Origin: Geomonas anaerohicana
GTDB taxonomy: Bacteria; Desulfobacterota; Desulfuromonadia; Geobacterales; Geobacteraceae
DNA: 64,000 bases
Reading direction: 5' to 3'
Assembly: GCF_016458305.1 (NCBI RefSeq)
Contig: NZ_JAEMHL010000002.1
Location: 62,001-126,000 of the forward strand
The translations under genes were made by a program, and so were the position numbers. The notes below the pieces were generated by a model. The model did not search any database and was not told the origin of the DNA. It was given only the letters and a program-made list of their open reading frames with translations. Below, in pieces: positions 25,039 to 35,763 of the stretch (positions within the stretch are counted from its first letter, which is position 1; each line of letters begins with the position of its first letter).

Positions 25039-25735
25039 CGGCGAGCTCCGCGCACATGCCGCCGTCGCGTGGGATCAGTTCACTGAAGTAATGAATGGAG
25101 TGGAAACTTTCCGAATGGACCGGCGTCGTTGTCGAGCTGAAGCGTCCGACGTGGATCAGGTAGCGGATGCCGAAGCGGCGCGCGGTCTCCAGGTTGGTCT
25201 CGCTGTCCTCTCCCAGCATGGTCCGTTCCGGATCGTACGGTACCTTCTGCTGCAACTTCTCCCAGAAAAGTGGATCTTCCTTAGGCAGCCCCAGGTCGTG
25301 GGCTGAAATAATCCCGTCGAAGTAGCTCCCGATCCTGGTCAGGCGCAGTTTGATGTTGAGGGTTTTACTGTGGGCGTTGGTGACCAGGTAGATCTTCTTG
25401 CCGTGCTGGCGCAGGAAGAGGAGGAACTCGATCACGAAGGGGTGCACCGCGATCAGGTGGTTTACCTCCTCCTTGAGCACGGGGATGTCGAGGCCGAGCT
25501 GCGCCGACCAGTAATCGAGGTCGGTCCAGTTGAGGGTCTGCTCCTGGGAGCGGAACATGCGGTGCAGTTTCTCCTGCGCGGCGTGCTCGCTGATGCCGTT
25601 TTTCTCGGCGTAGCGCTTGGGGACGTGCTCGAGCCAGAAGTGGTCGTCGAAGTGCCGGTCCAGCAGGGTGCCGTCCATGTCGAGGTGGACGGTGTCGATG
25701 AGGTTCCAGTCTACTTTCAAGGAGGGGAGGGGCAT
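25022..25735 (-). CDS. HAD-superfamily hydrolase, GMP/IMP nucleotidase (YrfG)-like
   Basis: A 237-residue HAD phosphatase. Motif I is DMDGTLLD (near residue 19), motif II lies at YLVTNAHSKT, the Lys of motif III near LPKEDPLFW, and motif IV is LGEDSETN. The WNLIDTVHLDMDGTLLD start and the FDDHFW segment fit the YrfG-like IMP/GMP 5'-nucleotidase group, which dephosphorylates purine monophosphates. No clear Shine-Dalgarno precedes the ATG (CCCCTTTCA), so translation may be weak. Confidence 0.78.
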   Translation of the reverse strand: MPLPSLKVDWNLIDTVHLDMDGTLLDRHFDDHFWLEHVPKRYAEKNGISEHAAQEKLHRMFRSQEQTLNWTDLDYWSAQLGLDIPVLKEEVNHLIAVHPFVIEFLLFLRQHGKKIYLVTNAHSKTLNIKLRLTRIGSYFDGIISAHDLGLPKEDPLFWEKLQQKVPYDPERTMLGEDSETNLETARRFGIRYLIHVGRFSSTTTPVHSESFHSIHYFSELIPRDGGMCAELAATRGV

Positions 25736-25756
25736 TGAAAGGGGTCTCTTGTTGGG

Positions 25757-25788
25757 TCGGACCTGTCCGACTAGTCTGACAGGTCCGA
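25757..25788. repeat. 11-bp perfect inverted repeat
   Basis: TCGGACCTGTC and GACAGGTCCGA flank a ten-base centre, in the short gap between thrC and the HAD gene. No T-run follows, so it is more like a dispersed repeat or binding site than a terminator. Confidence 0.6.
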
Positions 25789-25803
25789 CGTCTGACGGTG
25801 TGA

Positions 25804-27180
25804 CTAAGCCTTGGCCTTGACGAAGGCCTTTACCAGCTCCTTGTCAGCAGCCATGATCTCGCAGCGGGTTTCCTTACCCTGAAGGGCGGCCAACTGGGGC
25901 GGCAGCGGTGCGGGGGTGCCGATGGCGCGCTCGACCGCTTCGCCGAACTTGGCGGGGTGGGCGGTGGCCAGGCAGACCACGGCGGGGTGCCCTTTGACGC
26001 ACTCCAGGGCGCCGCGCACGCCGACCGCGGTGTGCGGGTCGAGCACGTAGCCGGTTTCCTTGTTGAAGGAGGCGATGGTCTCCAGGGTCATCGCTTCGTT
26101 GACGGTGCAGCTTAAGAACTCGCTCTGCACGCGCTGCACCTCTTCGGCGCTGAAGACCATCTTCCCGGTTTGCTGCAGTTCGGCAAAGGCGCTTCTAACC
26201 CGCTCGGCGCTCTCGTTGAAGAGGTAGTACAGGTAGCGCTCCAGATTGGAGGCGAGCTGGATGTCCATGGACGGCGACACTGTCTGCACCACCTGGCCCA
26301 GCGAGTAGTCGCCGCTTTGAACGAAGCGGGCGAGGATGTTGTTCTCGTTGGTGGCCAAGAGCAGTTTCTCCACCGGCAGGCCCATGCGTTTGGCCAGGTA
26401 TCCGGCGAAGATGTCGCCGAAGTTGCCGGTCGGCACGGAGAAGACCACCTTGCCCTGCTCGGGGAGTCTGCCCCAGGCGTAGAAGTAGTAGACCACCTGC
26501 GCCAGCACGCGGGCCCAGTTGATCGAGTTGACCGCGCCCAGCGCGTATTCCTTCTTGAACTCCAGGTCGTTGAACAGCGTCTTGACGATGTTCTGGCAGT
26601 CGTCGAAGGTCCCTTCCACGGCGATGTTGTGCACGTTGGCGTCGAGCACGCTGGTCATCTGCAGCGCCTGGATGGGCGAGGTCTTCAGGTGCGGGTGCAG
26701 TATGAAGATGTTGATGTTTTCCTTGCCGCGCACGCCGGCGATGGCGGCGCTGCCGGTGTCGCCGGAGGTGGCGCCCAGGATGTTCATCTTCTCGCCACGC
26801 TCTTTCAGGAGGTACTCGAACAGGTTGCCGAGCAGCTGCAGCGCCACGTCCTTGAAGGCGAGGGTGGGGCCGTGGAAGAGTTCCAAGATGTAGACGCCGT
26901 CCTTTTTCACCAGCGGCGTGGTTTCCTGGTGCTCGAAGCTGCCGTAAGAGCGGTCGATGAGCGCCTTCAGGTCGGCCGCCGGGATGTCGGTGGCGAACAG
27001 GGAGATGATGTTGAAGGCGAGTTCGCGGTAGGGGAGCTTGGCCCAGGCGGCGAGGGTTTCAGGTGCGATCTGCGGGATGCTCTCCGGCAGGATCAGGCCG
27101 CCGTCGGTGGCAAGTCCCATCATCACTGCTTCCTTGAACCCGATCGGTGCGATGTTTCCCCTGGTGCTTATGTATTTCAT
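25804..27180 (-). CDS. thrC: Threonine synthase
   Basis: A 458-residue PLP enzyme of the long (E. coli/yeast-like) threonine synthase type: MKYISTRG start, LATDGGLILPE, the PLP lysine K110 in HGPTLAFKD, and the phosphate-binding GATSGDTGSAA. It converts O-phosphohomoserine to threonine. It has its own promoter (27231-27259) and AGGAAAGAG before the ATG. No other threonine pathway gene is adjacent. Confidence 0.94.
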   Translation of the reverse strand: MKYISTRGNIAPIGFKEAVMMGLATDGGLILPESIPQIAPETLAAWAKLPYRELAFNIISLFATDIPAADLKALIDRSYGSFEHQETTPLVKKDGVYILELFHGPTLAFKDVALQLLGNLFEYLLKERGEKMNILGATSGDTGSAAIAGVRGKENINIFILHPHLKTSPIQALQMTSVLDANVHNIAVEGTFDDCQNIVKTLFNDLEFKKEYALGAVNSINWARVLAQVVYYFYAWGRLPEQGKVVFSVPTGNFGDIFAGYLAKRMGLPVEKLLLATNENNILARFVQSGDYSLGQVVQTVSPSMDIQLASNLERYLYYLFNESAERVRSAFAELQQTGKMVFSAEEVQRVQSEFLSCTVNEAMTLETIASFNKETGYVLDPHTAVGVRGALECVKGHPAVVCLATAHPAKFGEAVERAIGTPAPLPPQLAALQGKETRCEIMAADKELVKAFVKAKA

Positions 27181-27230
27181 GTCAGTTCTCTTTCCTGGTG
27201 TCGTTTTTTGTGTGGTTGCGGCAACGCCAA

Positions 27231-27259
27231 TATATAGCAGTTAATACTGCAAAAGTGAA
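27231..27259 (-). promoter_or_regulatory. thrC promoter with inverted repeat in its spacer
   Basis: Read on the minus strand: TTCACT, a 17-base spacer, TATATA. The spacer contains GCAGT-TAAT-ACTGC (27237-27250), a perfect inverted repeat that could be an operator. Confidence 0.6.
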
Positions 27260-27480
27260 GAGATTGCTTGGAACCGCCCTGTTGTCTTTTGAGGACGAAA
27301 GGTCCACTGGCAGGAGCAAAGGCAGTGCGTGTAGGAGAAATTGCAGGGAAGTATTAAATTTTCGCAATGTCATGCCAGAAGCAGGGCGATTTCGGCTCGC
27401 CGCGACAAAGAAAAATGCGCAGAAGAATCAGTCTAAAAACAAGCGCGAAAGCTAGAAAAACAGCTTACTTTCGCAAAAAA
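27260..27480. other. Intergenic region between the divergent thrC and rimP promoters
   Basis: About 220 bases, richer in A and T than the genes around it. I see no convincing gene. A short frame at 27367-27603 is rich in Lys/Arg/Ser with no family pattern and overlaps the rimP start, so it is not counted. Confidence 0.6.
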
Positions 27481-27485
27481 AGCGC

Positions 27486-27514
27486 TTGCATAAAGAAGCC
27501 TTCCATGCTACATA
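27486..27514 (+). promoter_or_regulatory. Promoter of the rimP-nusA-infB operon
   Basis: TTGCAT (27486-27491), a 17-base spacer and TACATA (27509-27514). Transcription would begin only about 20 bases before the leader hairpin. Confidence 0.6.
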
Positions 27515-27540
27515 ATGGGTCACATGTTAATGTTCACTCA

Positions 27541-27570
27541 AAAGTGAGCTCCTCCGGCTCGCTTTTTTTT
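27541..27570 (+). terminator. Leader terminator (attenuator) before rimP
   Basis: AAGTGAGC pairs with GCTCGCTT (one G-T pair) around a seven-base loop and is followed by a run of eight T. It lies 15 bases before the rimP ATG, between promoter and gene, so it must be read through to express the operon. Leader hairpins before rimP/nusA are known elsewhere, and NusA is known to control its own operon in E. coli. Confidence 0.85.
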
Positions 27571-27584
27571 ATGGGAAAACGCAG

Positions 27585-28064
27585 ATGGCAAAGGTTGATG
27601 TAGTAGAAAGAGTCACAGAGATTGTCGCCGAAGTCGGCGGGCCTCTCGGGATCGACCTGGTGGACCTGGAGTATAAGCGAGAAGGGCGCGACATGGTGCT
27701 GCGGGTCTTCCTGGAAAAGGAAGGCGGCATCACCCTCGACGACTGTGCCGACGTGAGCAGGCAGCTTTCCGACATTCTCGACGTTGAAGACTTCATGCCG
27801 GACCACTACAACCTGGAGGTTTCCTCCCCGGGTATCTGCCGTCCGCTTAAGAAGCTCGCCGACTACGAGCGCTTCCAGGGGCACCTGGTCAAGGTGAAAA
27901 CGTTCGACACGCTCACCGACGACGCCGGGAACAAACGCAAGACCTTCACCGGGAAACTGCTCGGGGTTCAGGACGGGATGATCAGCATCGATCTCACCGA
28001 GGGACAGCACGCCTCGATCCCGCTGGACAAGGTGGCCAAGGCCAACCTCGAATTCGAATTCTAA
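27585..28064 (+). CDS. rimP: Ribosome maturation factor RimP
   Basis: A 159-residue protein with the RimP pattern: GIDLVDLEYKREGRDMVLRV, the DCADVSRQLSDILD helix and NLEVSSPGICRPLKK (SSPG is the family hallmark). It binds the 30S subunit during maturation. It starts the operon rimP-nusA-ylxR/L7Ae-infB. The ATG follows the leader terminator by 15 bases, with only GGGAAAACG as possible ribosome-binding site. Confidence 0.96.
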   Translation: MAKVDVVERVTEIVAEVGGPLGIDLVDLEYKREGRDMVLRVFLEKEGGITLDDCADVSRQLSDILDVEDFMPDHYNLEVSSPGICRPLKKLADYERFQGHLVKVKTFDTLTDDAGNKRKTFTGKLLGVQDGMISIDLTEGQHASIPLDKVAKANLEFEF

Positions 28065-28106
28065 AATTTACTTTGCACTTATCAGCAAGCAGAAGGAGAC
28101 CGTGAC

Positions 28107-29258
28107 GTGGAAACGAGCTTTAACCTCAAGCACACGATCGACCAGATCGTTAAAGAGAAGGGTATTGATAAAGGGATTGTGGTAGAGGCGCTGGAGCAGG
28201 CAGTTCTCACCGCCGCCAACAAGAAATTTCGCAATACCCGCGATCTGGAGGCACACTACAACCCCGAGATCGGCGAGGTTGAGCTGTTCGAGTTCGTTAC
28301 GGTCGTAGAAGAGGTTCAGGATTCCTACCGCGAGATCGAGTTGGACGAGGCGCGCGAAGAGGACCCGGAGGTCGAGATCGGCGACTCCATCGGTATGAAG
28401 ATGGACGCCTCCGGCTTCTCCAGGATCGCCGCTCAGACCGCCAAGCAGGTGATCATCCAGCGCGTGCGCGAGGCGGAGCGCGAGACCATCTTCAACGAGT
28501 TCCAGGAGCGCCAGGGCGAGATCGTCAATGGCGTGGTGCGCCGTTTCGAGAAGGGCGACCTGATCGTCGACCTGGGCCGCGCCGAGGCTCTCTTGCCGCA
28601 CAAGGAGCAGGCCCCGCGCGAGGTCTACCGTCAGGGCGACCGCGTCAAGGCTCTCATCACCGAGATCCGCATGACCACCAAAGGTCCCCAGATCATGCTT
28701 TCCCGTACCCATCCCACCATGCTGGCCAAGCTGTTCGAGGCCGAGGTGCCGGAGATCGCGGAAGGCATCGTCGAGATCAAGAGCGTCGTGCGCGAGCCGG
28801 GCGGGCGCGCCAAGATCGCCGTCTACTCGCATGACGGCGACGTCGACCCGGTCGGCGCCTGCGTCGGCATGCGCGGCTCCCGCGTCCAGAACGTGGTATC
28901 CGAACTGCGCGGCGAGAAGATCGACATCATCCCCTGGAGCGAGGACATCGCCCGCTTCGCCTGCAACGCCTTGGCCCCGGCCGTGGTTACCAAGGTGTAC
29001 GTGGACGAAGAGGATTACGCCATGGAAGTCATCGTGGCGGACGACCAGCTCTCGCTGGCCATCGGCAAGCGCGGCCAGAACGTGCGCCTGGCGGCCAAGC
29101 TGACCGGCTGGAAGATCGACATCAAGAGCGAGACCCGCATGGCCGAGGCCGAACTGCAGCAGTTTGCCTCCTACGACGGCACCGAGTCTGAAGAAGAGCC
29201 CGCCGAGCCGGTAGAGGCAGCCGAGCCGGCAGCGGTAGAGGTAACCGAAGAGGACTAG
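28107..29258 (+). CDS. nusA: Transcription elongation/termination factor NusA
   Basis: A 383-residue NusA: N-terminal RNA-polymerase-binding domain (about 1-130), S1 domain (about 135-200, [20 protein letters not shown]), and KH1 and KH2 domains ([28 protein letters not shown]). It ends in an acidic tail ([11 protein letters not shown]) instead of the two acidic repeats of the 495-residue E. coli protein, as in most non-gammaproteobacteria. It binds RNA polymerase and nascent RNA and sets pausing and termination, and could act at the operon's own leader hairpin. Confidence 0.96.
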   Translation: METSFNLKHTIDQIVKEKGIDKGIVVEALEQAVLTAANKKFRNTRDLEAHYNPEIGEVELFEFVTVVEEVQDSYREIELDEAREEDPEVEIGDSIGMKMDASGFSRIAAQTAKQVIIQRVREAERETIFNEFQERQGEIVNGVVRRFEKGDLIVDLGRAEALLPHKEQAPREVYRQGDRVKALITEIRMTTKGPQIMLSRTHPTMLAKLFEAEVPEIAEGIVEIKSVVREPGGRAKIAVYSHDGDVDPVGACVGMRGSRVQNVVSELRGEKIDIIPWSEDIARFACNALAPAVVTKVYVDEEDYAMEVIVADDQLSLAIGKRGQNVRLAAKLTGWKIDIKSETRMAEAELQQFASYDGTESEEEPAEPVEAAEPAAVEVTEED

Positions 29259-29259
29259 T

Positions 29260-29853
29260 ATGCCCAAGGCCACACCCCAGAGAAGCTGCCTCGCCTGCCG
29301 GGAGACGAAGGACAAGGGCGATCTGCTTCGCTTCGTGCTGGCCCCGGACCGCACCCTGGTCCCCGACCTGCTGAACAAGCTCCCCGGGCGCGGGGCGTAC
29401 ACATGCATGAAGGCCTCCTGTCTCAGGCAGGCTGCCCAGAAAAAGCAGTTCTCCCGCGGCTTCAAGGGAGAGGTGCTGGGCGCCGACTCCGAGGGACTGG
29501 TGCAGCAGGTGCTGCACAAGCTCGAAGAGCGCATCGCCTCCTACATCAGCCTGGCCAACAAGGCCGGCAAGGTGGTGTCGGGCTCGGACCAGGTCCAGGA
29601 TAAGTTGAAAAAAGGGGGCGCCGGCCTTTTGTTCGTCGCCACCGACATCTCGCCGGACATCGGCGAAAAATTCAGGGGGCTGGCGCAGCTCAAGCAGGTC
29701 CCCTGCATCTCCCTGTTCACCAAGGACCGCCTTGGGGAACTACTGGGAAAGGAACTCAGAAGCGTCCTGGTTGTTATGGAAAGCGGCTTCGTGGGATCGA
29801 TTGGATTGGAAATGGAAAAGTACAGGAACTTCTTTGAGGAGGAGCGTGAGTAG
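29260..29853 (+). CDS. YlxR (DUF448) and L7Ae-like fusion RNA-binding protein
   Basis: A 197-residue protein with two parts. Residues about 5-80 are YlxR/DUF448 (RSCLACRETKDKGDLLRFV, then GRGAYTCMKASCL). Residues about 95-190 are an L7Ae/L30e-type RNA-binding domain (ASYISLANKAGKVVSG, KKGGAGLLFVATDIS). In Bacillus these are two genes, ylxR and ylxQ, in the same place between nusA and infB. YlxR proteins have been linked to RNase P modulation. The gene starts one base after nusA and ends against the infB start. Confidence 0.85.
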   Translation: MPKATPQRSCLACRETKDKGDLLRFVLAPDRTLVPDLLNKLPGRGAYTCMKASCLRQAAQKKQFSRGFKGEVLGADSEGLVQQVLHKLEERIASYISLANKAGKVVSGSDQVQDKLKKGGAGLLFVATDISPDIGEKFRGLAQLKQVPCISLFTKDRLGELLGKELRSVLVVMESGFVGSIGLEMEKYRNFFEEERE

Positions 29854-32754
<2,901 letters not shown>

Positions 32755-32767
32755 CAGTCAAGCAAAC

Positions 32768-32826
32768 GGGGAGAGCGGCGTCCCGCGTCCGGCATCCCGG
32801 CGGCGGAGGCCGCTCTCCCCTTATCG
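32768..32826 (+). terminator. Long hairpin after infB
   Basis: GGGGAGAGCGGC (32768-32779) pairs perfectly with GCCGCTCTCCCC (32809-32820), but only a weak T-run follows. It may be a partial terminator or RNA-processing site between infB and rbfA. Confidence 0.55.
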
Positions 32827-32838
32827 TTTTCGCCTCTG

Positions 32839-32925
32839 CTCCTCCCCCTGGAGGGGGGAGGCCGGGAGGGGGGCTGCAGTTGCCACGGAACTTTCCCCTC
32901 CCTGACCCTCCCCCTCCGGGGGCGG
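32839..32925. repeat. Composite GC-rich inverted repeat
   Basis: CTCCTCCCCCTGGAGGGGGG on the left and CCCTCCCCCTCCGGGGGCGG on the right are facing hairpins separated by about 45 bases. Same family as the elements at 15694, 22494 and 39654. It fills most of the 233-base gap between infB and rbfA. Confidence 0.75.
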
Positions 32926-32987
32926 TGACCTGGCAACATACCCCGTGCTTTTAATAAGAGCCGGGACACACACAAGAGAGAAAGATC

Positions 32988-33347
32988 ATGGTTAAACGTT
33001 CCGACAAGGTTGCCGAAGAGATCCACAAGATCATCTCGGAACTCCTGATAAAGGGTCTCAAGGACCCCCGCATTGGTTTCCTGACCATCACCGGTGTCAA
33101 GGTCACTCCCGATCTGAGACAGGCCACCGTCTACTTCACGGTGCACGGCGACGACGCCGCCAAGAAGAACAGCGAGGCGGGTCTCAACTCCGCCAAGGGC
33201 TACATCCGTAAAGAGATCGGCCAGGCCCTCAAGTTGCGTTTCACCCCCGAGGTGATGTTCAAGTACGACACCTCGTTAGATTACGGCCAGCATATCGAAT
33301 CGATTCTGAAGGAGATTGGGGCTACGGATGACGGCGACGACAGCTGA
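32988..33347 (+). CDS. rbfA: Ribosome-binding factor A
   Basis: A 119-residue KH-type protein: RSDKVAEEIHKIISELLIKG, then DPRIGFLTITGVKVTPDLRQATVYF, which is the RbfA signature, and RFTPEVMFKYDTSLDYG. It helps process 16S rRNA and mature the 30S subunit. It overlaps the start of the next gene. Confidence 0.95.
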   Translation: MVKRSDKVAEEIHKIISELLIKGLKDPRIGFLTITGVKVTPDLRQATVYFTVHGDDAAKKNSEAGLNSAKGYIRKEIGQALKLRFTPEVMFKYDTSLDYGQHIESILKEIGATDDGDDS

Positions 33348-34296
33348 GATTAAGCGGATAGTTGCGGAGATCGAGCAGGCACACAGCTTTCTTATCACCA
33401 GCCACGAGAGCCCCGACCCCGATGCGGTCGGCTCCTCCCTGGCTTTGGCCAATTACCTCACCGCGCGCGGCAAGGACGTCACCGTCTACCTGAGCGACCC
33501 GGTTCCGGACAACTGCTCCTTCCTTCCCATGGCGGAGCAGGTCTACGGCGAGATGCCCGACCGCGACTTCGACGTCTGCTTCGTGCTGGACGTGGGGGAG
33601 TTCCGGCGCGCCGGCAAGGCGGTCACCGAGAACAAGAGGGTGGGCCGCTTCATCAACATCGACCATCACCTGGGGTGCGAGAACTTCGGCGTCTGCAACC
33701 TGATCGATCCCAAGGCGAGCGCCACCGCGGCCCTCATCTACCGGGTCATCCGGGCCGCCGGTGACGAGGTGGATTATCCCACTGCGCTCTGCATCTACAC
33801 CGCCATCCTGTCTGACACCGGCAGCTTCCACTACTCCAACTCCGACCCCGAGTCCTTCGCCATCGCCGGCGAGATGATCGGCAAAGGGGTGAACGCCTGG
33901 AGCGTCAACGAGAACCTCTACGAGAGCGAGCCGCTGCAGAGGATCGCGCTCCTCGCGCTGGCGCTGTCCGACCTGACCGTCTCCCCGTCCGGCGAGTACG
34001 CCTCGGTCACCGTGACCCTGGACATGTACCAGAAGACCGGCGCCACCGCCCAGGATACCGACCGCTTCATCAACTACCCCCGCTCCATCAAGGGGGTGCA
34101 GGTGGCGCTCTTCTTCCGCCAGGTCGATGAGGGTACCTTCAAGGTCGGCTTCAGGAGCAAGGGGAAGGTCGACGTCTCTGCCGTCTCCGCCTCCTTCGGC
34201 GGCGGCGGGCACCACAACGCCGCCGGCTGCATGGTGCGCGGCACGCTCGCCGAGGTCAAGGCGCAGGTCTTCGACCGACTGGAGCAGATGCGCTGA
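33328..34296 (+). CDS. nrnA: DHH-family oligoribonuclease/pAp phosphatase (NrnA-like)
   Basis: A 322-residue phosphoesterase of the RecJ-like DHH family: SHESPDPDAVGSSLAL (motif I), FVLDVGE, NIDHHLGC (DHH motif III) and the DHHA1 end FGGGGHHNAAGC. NrnA degrades nanoRNAs of 2-5 nucleotides and dephosphorylates pAp. ATG at 33328 lies 20 bases inside the end of rbfA; TTG at 33316 is an alternative start. It sits between rbfA and truB, its common place in this operon. Confidence 0.93.
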   Translation: MTATTAEIKRIVAEIEQAHSFLITSHESPDPDAVGSSLALANYLTARGKDVTVYLSDPVPDNCSFLPMAEQVYGEMPDRDFDVCFVLDVGEFRRAGKAVTENKRVGRFINIDHHLGCENFGVCNLIDPKASATAALIYRVIRAAGDEVDYPTALCIYTAILSDTGSFHYSNSDPESFAIAGEMIGKGVNAWSVNENLYESEPLQRIALLALALSDLTVSPSGEYASVTVTLDMYQKTGATAQDTDRFINYPRSIKGVQVALFFRQVDEGTFKVGFRSKGKVDVSAVSASFGGGGHHNAAGCMVRGTLAEVKAQVFDRLEQMR

Positions 34297-35183
34297 TGCT
34301 GAACGGCTTTTTCGTGATCGACAAACCGGCCGGTGTCACCTCGCATGACATCGTGTCCAAGGTTCGTCGCGCCATCAATCAGAAGAAGGTAGGGCACACC
34401 GGGACCCTGGATCCCTTTGCCACCGGCGTGTTGCCGGTCGCGGTGGGGGAGGGGACCAAGGCGATCCAGTTCCTGGACGAGTCGGAGAAGGAGTACCGGG
34501 CCGTGCTGCGGTTGGGCATCGCCACCGACACCCAGGACCTGACCGGAGCGGTAATCTCCGAGCGGGAGTGGTCGCACCTGACGGCCGAGGACCTGGAACG
34601 ACTGGTGCCGCAGTTTCTCGGGCTCCAGAAGCAGCTGCCTCCCATGTTTTCCGCCATCAAGCAGGGCGGGGTGCCGCTGTACAAGCTGGCCAGGAAAGGG
34701 ATCGAGGTGGAGCGCGAGGAGCGCGAGGTGGAGATACACTCGCTCACCTTCGAATGGATCCGTCTTCCCGAAGCCTGCTTCACCGTGCGCTGCTCGCGCG
34801 GCACCTACGTCAGGACGCTCGCCTGCGACATCGGCGAGGCGCTCGGCTGCGGCGCCCATCTCTTGGAGTTGCGGCGCACGAGGAGCGGGCTCTTCCGCGA
34901 GGCCGACGCCATCAGCATAGAGGCGCTGGCCGAGGCCGCCGACCAGGAGGCGCTGCTCATGCCGCTGGACCGGGCGCTCGACCACCTGAAGGCGCTGGCG
35001 CTCACCGAAGCGGGTGGCAAGAAGGTCTTGAACGGCGTGGTGCCCAAGCCTCATGATTTCGTTGAACCTCCCGGCGTTTTTTCACAGGGGGAGCAGGTGC
35101 GACTCTATCTGGGGGAACGCTTTGCGGCAGTAGCGGAGTACGACAAGCTCAAAGGACTGCGGCTGGCACGCGTATTCAATTAG
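34296..35183 (+). CDS. truB: tRNA pseudouridine-55 synthase
   Basis: A 295-residue TruB: VIDKPAGVTSHDIV, GHTGTLDPFATGVLP with catalytic Asp39, and CSRGTYVRTLACDIG. It makes pseudouridine 55 in the T-loop of tRNAs. Its ATG overlaps the nrnA stop by one base (TGATG). Confidence 0.96.
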   Translation: MLNGFFVIDKPAGVTSHDIVSKVRRAINQKKVGHTGTLDPFATGVLPVAVGEGTKAIQFLDESEKEYRAVLRLGIATDTQDLTGAVISEREWSHLTAEDLERLVPQFLGLQKQLPPMFSAIKQGGVPLYKLARKGIEVEREEREVEIHSLTFEWIRLPEACFTVRCSRGTYVRTLACDIGEALGCGAHLLELRRTRSGLFREADAISIEALAEAADQEALLMPLDRALDHLKALALTEAGGKKVLNGVVPKPHDFVEPPGVFSQGEQVRLYLGERFAAVAEYDKLKGLRLARVFN

Positions 35184-35311
35184 TATTCCTTCTTTACACG
35201 TACTTGCTTTTGTGATAAGAGTTAAAGGTCTTGATCTAAACCGCGGGAGCAATCTCAGCGGGCAGGCATAAATAAGCAAAATAACTAGGAAGCGGAAGGG
35301 GGTGTAACCAC

Positions 35312-35578
35312 ATGCTGCAAACGGAAAAGAAGCAGGAAATCATCACAGCTCATAAGCTGCACGATTCCGACACGGGTTCGCCGGAAGTGCAGATTGCAAT
35401 TCTTTCGGAGCGTATCACTTATCTGACTGAGCACTTCAAGACTCACAAGAAGGATCATCACAGCCGTCGCGGTCTGCTGAAGATCGTCGGTCAGAGAAGG
35501 GGTCTGCTTGACTACCTGAAGAAGAAAGACGTCGAAAGGTACAAAGCGATCATCGCTAAACTCGGCATCAGAAGGTAA
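35312..35578 (+). CDS. rpsO: 30S ribosomal protein S15
   Basis: An 88-residue S15 with [40 protein letters not shown] and the C-terminal helix. It binds the central domain of 16S rRNA. A 128-base leader with GGAAGGGGG before the ATG separates it from truB; S15 is known to bind its own leader in other bacteria, but I could not define a pseudoknot here. Confidence 0.97.
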   Translation: MLQTEKKQEIITAHKLHDSDTGSPEVQIAILSERITYLTEHFKTHKKDHHSRRGLLKIVGQRRGLLDYLKKKDVERYKAIIAKLGIRR

Positions 35579-35580
35579 GA

Positions 35581-35627
35581 AAAGGCAGTATACCTCCCCG
35601 GGTATATTGCCTTTCCTCTTTTTCATC
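35581..35627 (+). terminator. rpsO terminator 1
   Basis: AAAGGCAGTATACC, loop TCCCCG, GGTATATTGCCTTT (one G-T pair), followed by CCTCTTTTTC. Confidence 0.88.
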
Positions 35628-35631
35628 ATGT

Positions 35632-35652
35632 AAGGGCCTCGTGCCCTTTTTC
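35632..35652 (+). terminator. rpsO terminator 2 (tandem)
   Basis: AAGGGC, loop CTCGT, GCCCTTTTTC: a second compact terminator only five bases after the first. Confidence 0.82.
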
Positions 35653-35763
35653 TTGTTGGGGGCGTGGATAAAACTGCCCTGCGGCGCACAGTTACGCCCG
35701 CATGGCGCTTTTCTCGGCGGCCCCAACACCAACCGAAACACATCCTAAATGGAGGCCGTAACA

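Noticed and set aside
27367-27603. A 78-residue plus-strand frame before rimP
   Set aside because: It overlaps the rimP promoter, leader terminator and start codon, is Lys/Ser/Arg-rich and matches no family.
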